From the NCBI RefSeq assembly GCF_000297055.2, contig NC_022357.1, positions 248,001 to 312,000 on the forward strand: a DNA stretch of 64,000 nt, given 5' to 3'. The DNA comes from Sulfuricella denitrificans skB26 (GTDB lineage: Bacteria; Pseudomonadota; Gammaproteobacteria; Burkholderiales; Sulfuricellaceae). Each line of letters begins with the position of its first letter. Positions within the stretch are counted from its first letter, which is position 1. Positions 1-7,236 of this stretch are shown one piece after another. The notes beneath the pieces were generated by a model. It saw only the letters and a program-made list of their open reading frames with translations, did no database searches and was not told where the DNA came from. A program made the translations under genes and the position numbers.

Positions 1-555
1 ATGATCGGCGAAATCCGTGACCGCGACACCATGCAGCAGGCGATGATCTACGCTGAAACCGGGCACCTGATGATGTCCACCCTGCACGCCAACAACAGCT
101 ATCACACCCTGAACCGCATCATCAATCTGTTCCCCCACGAAGCGCGCAACCATTTGCTGCATGACCTCTCGATCAGCCTGAAGGCGGTGATTTCGCAGCG
201 ACTGGTACGTGGAGTGAACGGCAAGCGTTTGCCGGCAACGGAAATTCTGGTGAACTCGCCCTATGTTGCAGAACTGATCAAGAGCGGGGAGACGGACAAA
301 ATCAAGGAAGCGATGGAGCAAAGTCTCACTGCCGGCTCGCAAACTTTCGAACAGGCGCTGTTCGCCCTCTATCGGGAGGGTAAAATCAGCCTGGACGAGG
401 CGCTCGCCAATGCCGACTCTCGCACCAATCTGTCTTGGCTGATCAACAACGAAAAGCGCGATGGGTCCGATACCCGGTCCCCCGACGATCCTCCTGTCGA
501 TGTAGCCACGGGCACCGACTTCGCCGGCTTCGCCCTCAATAGCGACAAAGTCTGA
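1..555 (+). CDS. pilU: Type IV pilus retraction ATPase PilU, C-terminal part
   Basis: This is the C-terminal 184 residues of a PilT/PilU secretion-type ATPase; the gene is cut by the window start, so the first ATG is internal. The Walker B/Asp-box motif IGEIRD opens the fragment, followed by the His-box segment AETGHLMMSTLHANN and the conserved arginine-rich RIINLFP stretch. The tail (TFEQALFALYREGKI...EALANAD) fits PilU better than PilT. The family are cytoplasmic hexameric ATPases that help retract type IV pili, which also take up DNA in natural transformation. The gene ends ten bases from the convergent comM fragment. Confident on family, fairly confident on PilU over PilT. Confidence 0.88.
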   Translation: MIGEIRDRDTMQQAMIYAETGHLMMSTLHANNSYHTLNRIINLFPHEARNHLLHDLSISLKAVISQRLVRGVNGKRLPATEILVNSPYVAELIKSGETDKIKEAMEQSLTAGSQTFEQALFALYREGKISLDEALANADSRTNLSWLINNEKRDGSDTRSPDDPPVDVATGTDFAGFALNSDKV

Positions 556-565
556 CAGGTCGCGC

Positions 566-1221
566 TTATTCCGTAGCGAAGCGCCGGTACTGGATCGCCT
601 CGGCAATATGTCCGCTGCTGACCCCCTCGCTGCCGGCAAGATCGGCGATGGTTCGCGCCACCTTGAGTACGCGGTGATAGGCGCGGGCGGAAAGGTTCAA
701 CCGCGCAATCGCCTGCTTCAGCAACCCTTCCCCTGCCGCATCGGGCTGACAGAATTGGTCGATCTCCTGCGTGGTCAGCAGGGCATTGGCTTTGCCTTGC
801 CGCGCCAACTGCCTGCCATAGGCGGCTTCCACGCGGGCCTGAATAGCCGCGCTGGGCTCACTCGCTCCGTGTTGGGTAAGGTCACTCTCAGGCAGGGCGG
901 GGACCTCAATCTGCAAGTCGATGCGATCGAGCAACGGACCGGATATTTTTCCGCGGTAGCGCGTCACCTGGTCCGGGGTGCAGCGGCATTTTCCACCGGG
1001 GTGGCCGAGATAACCGCACGGGCAGGGATTCATCGCGGCCACCAGTTGAAAGCGCGCTGGAAAGTCAGCCTGGTGGGCGGCGCGGGAAATGGTAATACGC
1101 CCTGATTCGAGCGGTTCGCGCAACGCCTCCAGCACAGGGCGCGCAAACTCCGGCAGTTCGTCCAGGAACAGCACCCCGTGGTGCGCCAGGGAAATCTCGC
1201 CAGGGCGCGGGTTGCCGCCGC
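566..1221 (-). pseudogene. comM: comM 3' part (Mg-chelatase-like AAA+ protein), separated by the transposon
   Basis: This is the C-terminal half of ComM/YifB. Visible landmarks are the Walker B-like segment GVLFLDELPEF, the cysteine-containing stretch AAMNPCPCGYLGHPGGKCRC, and sensor segments ending in RYHRVLKVARTIADL. It is open in frame up to 1221, where it meets the transposon end, and has no start of its own. The 5' part lies at 34069-34911. Removing the element and one copy of GCCGC restores an uninterrupted frame across PALVGGGGNPRPGEIS. ComM is known as a hexameric helicase that helps integrate incoming DNA during natural transformation, so the insertion should impair transformability (inference). 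Confidence 0.93.
1217..1221. repeat. Target site duplication of the Tn7-like element, left copy
   Basis: The five bases GCCGC directly precede the left transposon terminus (TGGGGGGATT). The same five bases follow the right terminus at 34069-34073. Five-base duplications are the rule for Tn7-type insertion. Dropping one copy restores the comM frame with the same residue count as in E. coli YifB around the GGG motif. Confidence 0.9.
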
Positions 1222-1268
1222 TGGGGGGATTTTTGCTTTTTTAGAATTTAGTATTATTATTTAAGAAT
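1222..1268. other. Transposon left (tnsA-proximal) end
   Basis: This is a short AT-rich end, only 45 bases from the terminus to the tnsA start codon. It contains one copy of TATTTAAGAAT (1258-1268) that overlaps the tnsA ATG and a degenerate TTTTTTAGAAT just outside it. The same 11-mer occurs twice in the right end, so it is a candidate TnsB-binding core (inference). TnsB bound here would sit on the tnsA promoter or start and could repress transposase expression. Confidence 0.7.
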
Positions 1269-1953
1269 GCCAACGCGCAAAATCCGAGCGTGCCCTGTAA
1301 AGGTGACCGGTACCGCACCCGATGGGCAACAATTCGAGTCCACCATCGAAGAGGATTTCTTTGTCTTGCTCCGCTTCAACCGTTCGGTAGCGAGTTTCGA
1401 GGCACAACCCGTCAAGGTTGAATGGCTAGACGCCAAGGGAAAAATCCACACCTACACCCCAGACGTTCTGGTTCACTACCATCAGGATATGGACGAATCT
1501 GTCAGCAAGCCGCCCCTGTTATGTGAGATCAAACCCGACCACCCTGAAGACGCTCCCCAGCCAGTCAAGCGTAAACACCCTTACAAGGAGAACGCGGCCG
1601 AAAACGCACTCAAGTGGGCCGCCGCGAAGCGCTACGCAACGGCACAAGGCTGGGAGTTCAGCGTTTTCCGTGAAAAGGATGTCCGCACGCCCTACCTGAA
1701 GAACGTTCGTTTCCTGCTCCGCGCCCTGGAGAAAGTGAAGGACTCCCATTTCCAGCCGGAATTACTCGAGAAGCTGGATGAGAACGGCTCCCTTACTCTG
1801 GATGAATGGGCCGGCACCCTGGCGTCAACCCTGGAGGCACGGGCCAAGGTCCTGCCAGCCTGCTACCGGCTGATCGCCCTGCAGCGCGTGGAGGTGGATC
1901 TGGAGCAGCCGCTTACGCTCCAATCCATGGTGAGGGCGATGTCCCATGCCTAA
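1267..1953 (+). CDS. tnsA: TnsA-like transposon endonuclease
   Basis: A 228-residue protein of the TnsA nuclease family, which cuts the 5' ends of the element so that transposition is cut-and-paste. The PD-(D/E)xK-type core is visible: Glu28 in ESTIEEDF, Asp66 in YTPDVLV, and the Glu87-x-Lys89 pair in LLCEIKPD. The motif PYLKNVRFLL near residue 145 is typical of TnsA, and a C-terminal helical part (about 160-228) would correspond to the TnsC-contacting domain. It is the first gene of the transposition operon, and its stop overlaps the tnsB start by eight bases. The ATG at 1267 lies immediately inside the transposon end. Confidence 0.88.
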   Translation: MPTRKIRACPVKVTGTAPDGQQFESTIEEDFFVLLRFNRSVASFEAQPVKVEWLDAKGKIHTYTPDVLVHYHQDMDESVSKPPLLCEIKPDHPEDAPQPVKRKHPYKENAAENALKWAAAKRYATAQGWEFSVFREKDVRTPYLKNVRFLLRALEKVKDSHFQPELLEKLDENGSLTLDEWAGTLASTLEARAKVLPACYRLIALQRVEVDLEQPLTLQSMVRAMSHA

Positions 1954-3985
1954 CACCATCCCACTCCAGCCTGGCGACATCGTTTCCTTCCGAGACCAGA
2001 ACTGGCGGATCCTCCACGTGGAAGATTTCGAGCGGGTACTGGCCACCCGGGTTTCCGACCAGCGGCACGATTTCCTGCCTATCGCCGAACTGGGTCTTCC
2101 AGTTTGGGACGGCACCGCGACGTCCAAGGACTCCCAAGGTAAGCCCTCCGACGAGATGGGTACTGCAAACATTCCCACTTCCCGGAACGCGCAGCGGCTA
2201 CTTAAGCGCAAGATTCGCCAATTCATGGGCGAGGAGCTGACCGAAGAGCAGAAAAAATTGCTCGACAATGCGATCAAAGAATTCAAGTCCATCATTGTCA
2301 TCCTGAAAACGCCGCGACAAGCGCGCGGGCCGCTTGTGGACGAACTTTGCAAGAAGTTCAACATCAGCACGGCGACCGCCTACAGGCATATCGCGCTCGT
2401 GCGGCTGCATGGATCGCCAGAGGCCATATTGCCCGCCGTCCGCGCCGACAGCGGACATTACCGCTTGAAATCCGAGGTGCGGGAGGTCATGCGCGATCAC
2501 CTGCGCAAATACCGGTTCATCGAAGAACCCAAGACCCTGTCCAATATCCACGAGCTGATAAATGGAGCGCTCAAAAGAGGGACGTACCAGATAAAGGAAT
2601 GCAAGGGCATATCGCTCTCCGCGCTGCGCAACATGGAACAGGAGACCACGCTCAAGGAAAAGCTCCTGCTGCAGGGCCGCAAGAAAATCGTCAAGGACAA
2701 GTTCGGTTCCAAGGTTGGGAAGCTTCCGGACAATGATTACCCGCTGGCTATCGTCCAGGTCGACCATACCCCGACCCAGGTCTGCCTGGTGGACGAGCTA
2801 GACCGGCAACCCATCGGCGATGCCTGGCTGACGCTCGTTATCGACACCTACTCCCGGATGGTCCTGGGCTTTTTCTTATCCCTCGACCCGCCGTCCACGC
2901 TTTCCACCGGCATGGCGCTCGCGCATGCCTTCCTGCCTAAGGAGGATTTCATGCGAAGCGTGGGGGTGAGCGGCGAATGGCCGTGCTGGGGATTTCCCGA
3001 CATTGTCCACGTGGACAATGCAGCCGAGCTGAACGGGCGCATGATGCATGGCGCCCGCCGTCTTTACCGTTTCGACCTGAGGGACCGGCCAGTGGGCTCT
3101 CCCAACTTCGGCGGGCACGTCGAAAGCGCTTTCAAAACGTTCATGTATGAATTCAAGAGCCTCCCGGGCACGAAGTTCTCCAACCCAACGGAAAGAGGTG
3201 AATACGATTCCGAGGGTAAGGCGATTTTCACGATCGCTGAATTTGAGACGTTGTTCACGGAATTCCTGGTCAACGACTACCATCTGAGGAAACACAGGGG
3301 CAAGGAAATGGACAGGCTCACCCCCCTGCAGAAGTGGAAGAAAGGCATATTCGAGGGGGATAGCATGCCTCCAACGGGCCTGCCCGAGCGACCAGCCGAT
3401 CCTATGGCGCTGCGCATTTCACTTTTGCCGTTCTATATGCGGACTATCCGCAATGGGATAGTGGAGATTTTTACGGAAAACTACCACAACCCGGCATTGA
3501 CCCTGATCGGAGACTCCATCAATCTGGAAAAGCCGTACGCCGAACGCCTCTACGAGGTCCGCTACGATCCCCGTGATATCTCCCAGCTATGGCTCCTGAA
3601 TCCGGCCACGGGGGATTATCTGGATATCCATTTCACAGACCTGCGCAAGGGCTCGATCAGCCTGTGGGAACATAACGCCCGGAAGAAGCGCCTGGGCGAC
3701 CCATCCGCGCAGTTCGCTGATCAGCGCTACGAAAGCAAGCAGCGGCGGGAGGAGTTCAAGATCACTTCCGCCCGGCGGACAAAGCAACAGCGCCTGGCAA
3801 ATGAAAAGGAACGCCGCCGAGCCGAAGGCTCCTTGGTCAAGCCGCCCCCTTCACCCAATAGCCGCTCGGCCGTGTCCGCCCATAAAAAACCGCTCGACCC
3901 GGAGCGCCTGAAGGCCCTGCGCGACAAAGTTCGGCCAGCGGCTGTAGATCCGTCGATCATCAAGGAGAAACCAGATGACACCTGA
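1946..3985 (+). CDS. tnsB: TnsB-like DDE transposase
   Basis: A 679-residue transposase of the TnsB/TniA/Mu family, which binds the transposon ends and joins 3' ends to the target. The catalytic triad is readable: Asp273 in IVQVDHTPTQ, Asp357 in HVDNAAELNG and Glu393 in GGHVESAFKTF, giving a DD(35)E spacing. N-terminal helix-turn-helix segments precede the catalytic core (for example FNISTATAYRHI near residue 140), and a beta-barrel Mu-C-like region follows (LYEVRYDPRDISQLWL near 540). The basic, proline-rich tail is the expected TnsC-contacting segment. It overlaps tnsA by 8 bases and tnsC by 11, so the three are translationally coupled. Confidence 0.93.
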   Translation: MPNTIPLQPGDIVSFRDQNWRILHVEDFERVLATRVSDQRHDFLPIAELGLPVWDGTATSKDSQGKPSDEMGTANIPTSRNAQRLLKRKIRQFMGEELTEEQKKLLDNAIKEFKSIIVILKTPRQARGPLVDELCKKFNISTATAYRHIALVRLHGSPEAILPAVRADSGHYRLKSEVREVMRDHLRKYRFIEEPKTLSNIHELINGALKRGTYQIKECKGISLSALRNMEQETTLKEKLLLQGRKKIVKDKFGSKVGKLPDNDYPLAIVQVDHTPTQVCLVDELDRQPIGDAWLTLVIDTYSRMVLGFFLSLDPPSTLSTGMALAHAFLPKEDFMRSVGVSGEWPCWGFPDIVHVDNAAELNGRMMHGARRLYRFDLRDRPVGSPNFGGHVESAFKTFMYEFKSLPGTKFSNPTERGEYDSEGKAIFTIAEFETLFTEFLVNDYHLRKHRGKEMDRLTPLQKWKKGIFEGDSMPPTGLPERPADPMALRISLLPFYMRTIRNGIVEIFTENYHNPALTLIGDSINLEKPYAERLYEVRYDPRDISQLWLLNPATGDYLDIHFTDLRKGSISLWEHNARKKRLGDPSAQFADQRYESKQRREEFKITSARRTKQQRLANEKERRRAEGSLVKPPPSPNSRSAVSAHKKPLDPERLKALRDKVRPAAVDPSIIKEKPDDT

Positions 3986-4874
3986 AGAACGCTATCCACA
4001 TTTGACCGACGAGGCGGCAGTGATGGCTGATCAGGACGATGGGCACCGGATCGCCTACATTTCACGGGACCGGTTCATCTCCCATCAGCAGGCAGAGAGC
4101 ATCCTCGACGAGCTCGAAGCGCTCTACAAGGTAGAGGATGCCGTACGACCGCAAGGGCGACTGGTAGTGGGACGGTCTCTCATGGGGAAGAGCACTCTGT
4201 TCGACGAGTTCCTGCGAAGACACCCCGCCGATGACAACCCGGATGGAGATGCCGCGATCATACCGATCGTATCGGTGCAATATCCGGATACGGCCAAGGA
4301 GGGCATCTACCCGGAAATACTGGCGAGTCTGAATGCCCGGATACCCGCCAACACCAAAGCCCCGGAACTGCGGCGGGCGACGGTCGAATTGCTCCGCCAG
4401 GTGGGGATGCGGGTGCTGCTGATTGATGAAATACACAATTTGCTGGAGGGCAGCGCCAACTCCCAGCGTAAGGGGCTGAACTCGATTAAATACCTTATGA
4501 ATGAATTACATCGCCCCGTAATTACTGCAGGGACGATCGAGGCGCTCAATGCGATTCGCACGGACGAACAGATCAGCAGTCGGCTCACCCCGCTGCCTTT
4601 GGTGCGTTTCAAGGACGACGACGCGTTCCAGGAGCTGCTGCAGTGCTTCGAACTGATGCTGCCTCTGCGAAAGCCATCATATCTGGGCGACCCAGAACTC
4701 AGCAGCGTCATTTACCAGCATACGTTCGGCATCGTTGGCCGAGTGGCGGAGGTGCTCAACAAGGCGGCGATCTACGCGATCCGTGAAGGCATCGAATGCA
4801 TTACGGCCGAGATGATTGAAGAGCATCGCTGGGGAGTCCAGGATTACAAAGAATTGAAGGAGCAGTTGTCGTGA
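3975..4874 (+). CDS. tnsC: TnsC-like AAA+ transposition regulator (TniB family)
   Basis: A 299-residue AAA+ ATPase of the TniB/TnsC type, which links the target selector to the TnsAB transposase and gives target immunity. Walker A is GRSLMGKST (residues 66-74) and Walker B is VLLIDEIHNLL with Asp151 and Glu152. Sensor-like segments follow (PVITAGTIEALNAI, then SRLTPLPLVRF). The length is that of the short TniB-type regulators rather than of Tn7 TnsC (about 555 residues). The gene overlaps tnsB by 11 bases and tniQ by 4 bases. Confidence 0.92.
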   Translation: MTPEERYPHLTDEAAVMADQDDGHRIAYISRDRFISHQQAESILDELEALYKVEDAVRPQGRLVVGRSLMGKSTLFDEFLRRHPADDNPDGDAAIIPIVSVQYPDTAKEGIYPEILASLNARIPANTKAPELRRATVELLRQVGMRVLLIDEIHNLLEGSANSQRKGLNSIKYLMNELHRPVITAGTIEALNAIRTDEQISSRLTPLPLVRFKDDDAFQELLQCFELMLPLRKPSYLGDPELSSVIYQHTFGIVGRVAEVLNKAAIYAIREGIECITAEMIEEHRWGVQDYKELKEQLS

Positions 4875-6403
4875 CCCCATTGTACGGGCTATCCGGTACC
4901 CGGCTGCCCGTGCATCCCCAACCCTTGCCCGACGAACTGCTGACCCACTGGTTCATGAGGCTTGCCCATATGAACCAGGTGAAGGCGCAAACTCTGGCGG
5001 ACAGATTATTCGGTCGGCAGAGCGCTTTCTGGGCTCGCGACCAGGACAAGCTGGCTTCCCCTGCCGTCATCTCACATCTCGCTGACATGACCGGCAAGAA
5101 CCCTGACGATCTCCTTGCGCTGACCCTTGCTCCTTTCGAGGGGGTTCTCTACCAGCACCACAATCCCAACGGGAATACTCGGTGGATCATGCCGCTGGGT
5201 GTGTATCACCGCACCCGGCGACGCTATGGGCTGCAGTTCTGTCCGCTGTGCCTGGCCACGGATGCAGAGCCATACTTTCGACGAAGTTGGCGGCTTGCCT
5301 TCGCTACGGTCTGTGAACGACATGGGGTACTGATGCATGACCGCTGCCACCGATGCGGTGCACCGGTCGCTTTTTTCCGGCGCGAGCTGGGGCACCGGGA
5401 TGATCACCGGTTCGAACCTGCGGCCAAATGCCATGCCTGCGGCAACGACCTTTCACGGGCTCCGGCCTGGGATCCGTCCGCCGGTGACGTGCATGCACTC
5501 ATCCAGCTGCGCTCCCTGGCGACTTTTTATGACATGGGGTGGACGTTCTGCGGGAATGAGGTGTACCAGTATGGACATACTTTCATGGACGTTCTGCACC
5601 GGATGTGCAATTTCCTTTCATCGACTAAGGGGAAGAAGCTGCTGGCGGTTGCAGCCGGGGAAAGTCGGTTGGTGGACATGGCGGTAACGAGCAATGGGCG
5701 AGATTTCGAATCACGGCCACTGATTGAACGGCATTATCTGCTGCTAGCGGCACTCTGGCTTCTGATGGATTGGCCGGACCGGTTCGTGCAGGCATGCATC
5801 CTAGCCAGGACAACCCAATCGAGGCTACTTTCCGACTGGGAGCCACCATACTGGTTCGAGAGCGAGGTTCGGAAGCGATTGGATCGGTCTGGATACACGC
5901 CAACAGAGGAAGAGGCGAAACATGCCGCGGCTTATTTAGAACGGACTCAGCAAAGGGTGTCGGGGAAATCGGTTGGTCAGCTAATTGGTAACCCGGATTC
6001 CATGGCTGCCACCGCCTACCGGAAGCAGAAGCCGCGGACGATGACGGAAGAAGAGATGGAACGTTTTTTTGCCGGGATCGATGAAGCAATCCGCTCAAAG
6101 CCGAAAGGGTCGAGAGCCAGGCTGCTTCTGGAAAGGGATCGGGCGATTTTTTGGTTTATTCGGCTGACTGGGATGTCTCAACGTCAAGTTCGGACGATAA
6201 CTGTTGCCGAGGCATTGGCGCTGGCGAAGATGGGCAGGTTGGCTGGGCCGGGACGAAGCAAGCTGGAAGGAGTGGTTCTGTCTTATCTGCGGGATGTGAG
6301 GCCGGCTCTAGTGAAAAGTCGGGACAATCGGATATTGTTTCTGGCGGCTAATGGGTCGGAGATGTGCGCGGAAGCGCTGAGACAAAGATTTGTGGGCAAA
6401 TAA
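4871..6403 (+). CDS. tniQ: TniQ/TnsD-type target selector with degenerate recombinase-like C-terminus
   Basis: A 510-residue TniQ-family protein starting with GTG, which overlaps the tnsC stop by four bases. The N-terminal TniQ domain carries a zinc-finger series: CPLC near residue 123, then CERHGVLMHDRCHRCG and a later CHAC pair. From about residue 410 the sequence resembles the start of a tyrosine recombinase catalytic domain (LLERDRAIFWFIRLTG...), but box-I arginine is replaced (TGMSQRQV) and the protein stops before the HxLRH and tyrosine boxes. Published work on Tn6022-type elements describes TnsF, an inactive tyrosine-recombinase-like selector for comM; this gene may carry both parts in one chain. 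Target selection in comM is inferred from its location. Confidence 0.85.
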   Translation: MTPLYGLSGTRLPVHPQPLPDELLTHWFMRLAHMNQVKAQTLADRLFGRQSAFWARDQDKLASPAVISHLADMTGKNPDDLLALTLAPFEGVLYQHHNPNGNTRWIMPLGVYHRTRRRYGLQFCPLCLATDAEPYFRRSWRLAFATVCERHGVLMHDRCHRCGAPVAFFRRELGHRDDHRFEPAAKCHACGNDLSRAPAWDPSAGDVHALIQLRSLATFYDMGWTFCGNEVYQYGHTFMDVLHRMCNFLSSTKGKKLLAVAAGESRLVDMAVTSNGRDFESRPLIERHYLLLAALWLLMDWPDRFVQACILARTTQSRLLSDWEPPYWFESEVRKRLDRSGYTPTEEEAKHAAAYLERTQQRVSGKSVGQLIGNPDSMAATAYRKQKPRTMTEEEMERFFAGIDEAIRSKPKGSRARLLLERDRAIFWFIRLTGMSQRQVRTITVAEALALAKMGRLAGPGRSKLEGVVLSYLRDVRPALVKSRDNRILFLAANGSEMCAEALRQRFVGK

Positions 6404-6545
6404 ACCGTGCAAGGTTAAAGTTGGTTTTACCTACCTTTTCCACACAAGAGACCATCTGCCGCACTTTGCAGTATTTTTTGATAGTAAATCTTAATTTTCC
6501 TGTCAAAAGCACGCCCAGCTTGTTAGTTCTTAAAGTTAATGCAGA

Positions 6546-7232
6546 CTAAAAGAACATTTCTTTTCCGACATTCTCGGTCATGGGGTAATTTTTGAGACAT
6601 TGTTCCATTTGTCCACGTGCATATTTCAGCGTTTTTGTAACCCAAGAGATGACATCTTTTTCCTGAAACTGATGTGCATGGCTAAAGTTACCTTCATCAG
6701 CGATTGCACGCCATTTTGCGCACATAGCGAGATGCAGATTAGACTGGACATTGCTCCACCGCCCTTCGCTAGGGTCATCGAAAAGTGGACGCCCCGGGAT
6801 CGCATGCCAATGCGGCTGCGCATGGTCCGCATTGGCAATAGACCTGGAATCCCATTCGGCTCTCAGGATGTATGATTTGGTTTGCGAACCTCGGATCAAC
6901 GAGATCGAAATTGAGATCAAGCTGAGCCCTTGCCCCTGTTTATCATTCTCGAAGCGCGCAACGAACCCCAGCCAGATAGCCACCTCCTGCGGGTTATTGG
7001 GTTCGAAGATGAACGGCATGATAATAAGCGGTCGGGGTGAGCTTTTATCCTCAAATACGTCGGTTAAATTGTTGCGAGCGATTTCGACATATATGGCATT
7101 ATTTGGAATAATGACCCGCTTGTTCTGCCGTGACTTCAAATCCGCAACACCGTCTTGCAGATGAGCCCCGATCTCGCTTTTTATAATTGTAGTCAGTTCC
7201 TTAACGAAGTCTTTACTGTAAGGAATAGACAT
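6546..7232 (-). CDS. Hypothetical protein paired with DNA methyltransferase
   Basis: A 228-residue soluble protein that I do not recognise. It has no signal peptide or membrane segment. Notable stretches are NNAIYVEIARNN near residue 45, an alternating hydrophobic pattern SLISISISLIRG near 105 and a histidine-rich patch DHAQPHWHAIPGRP near 135. It starts four bases after the stop of the upstream methyltransferase gene on the same strand, so the two are almost certainly co-transcribed. A restriction or accessory partner of the methyltransferase is plausible from position only; no nuclease motif can be seen with confidence. Confidence 0.75.
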   Translation of the reverse strand: MSIPYSKDFVKELTTIIKSEIGAHLQDGVADLKSRQNKRVIIPNNAIYVEIARNNLTDVFEDKSSPRPLIIMPFIFEPNNPQEVAIWLGFVARFENDKQGQGLSLISISISLIRGSQTKSYILRAEWDSRSIANADHAQPHWHAIPGRPLFDDPSEGRWSNVQSNLHLAMCAKWRAIADEGNFSHAHQFQEKDVISWVTKTLKYARGQMEQCLKNYPMTENVGKEMFF

Positions 7233-7236
7233 GGGA

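Noticed and set aside
608-1105. Plus-strand open frame of 165 codons
   Set aside because: It lies wholly antisense to the clearly homologous comM sequence.
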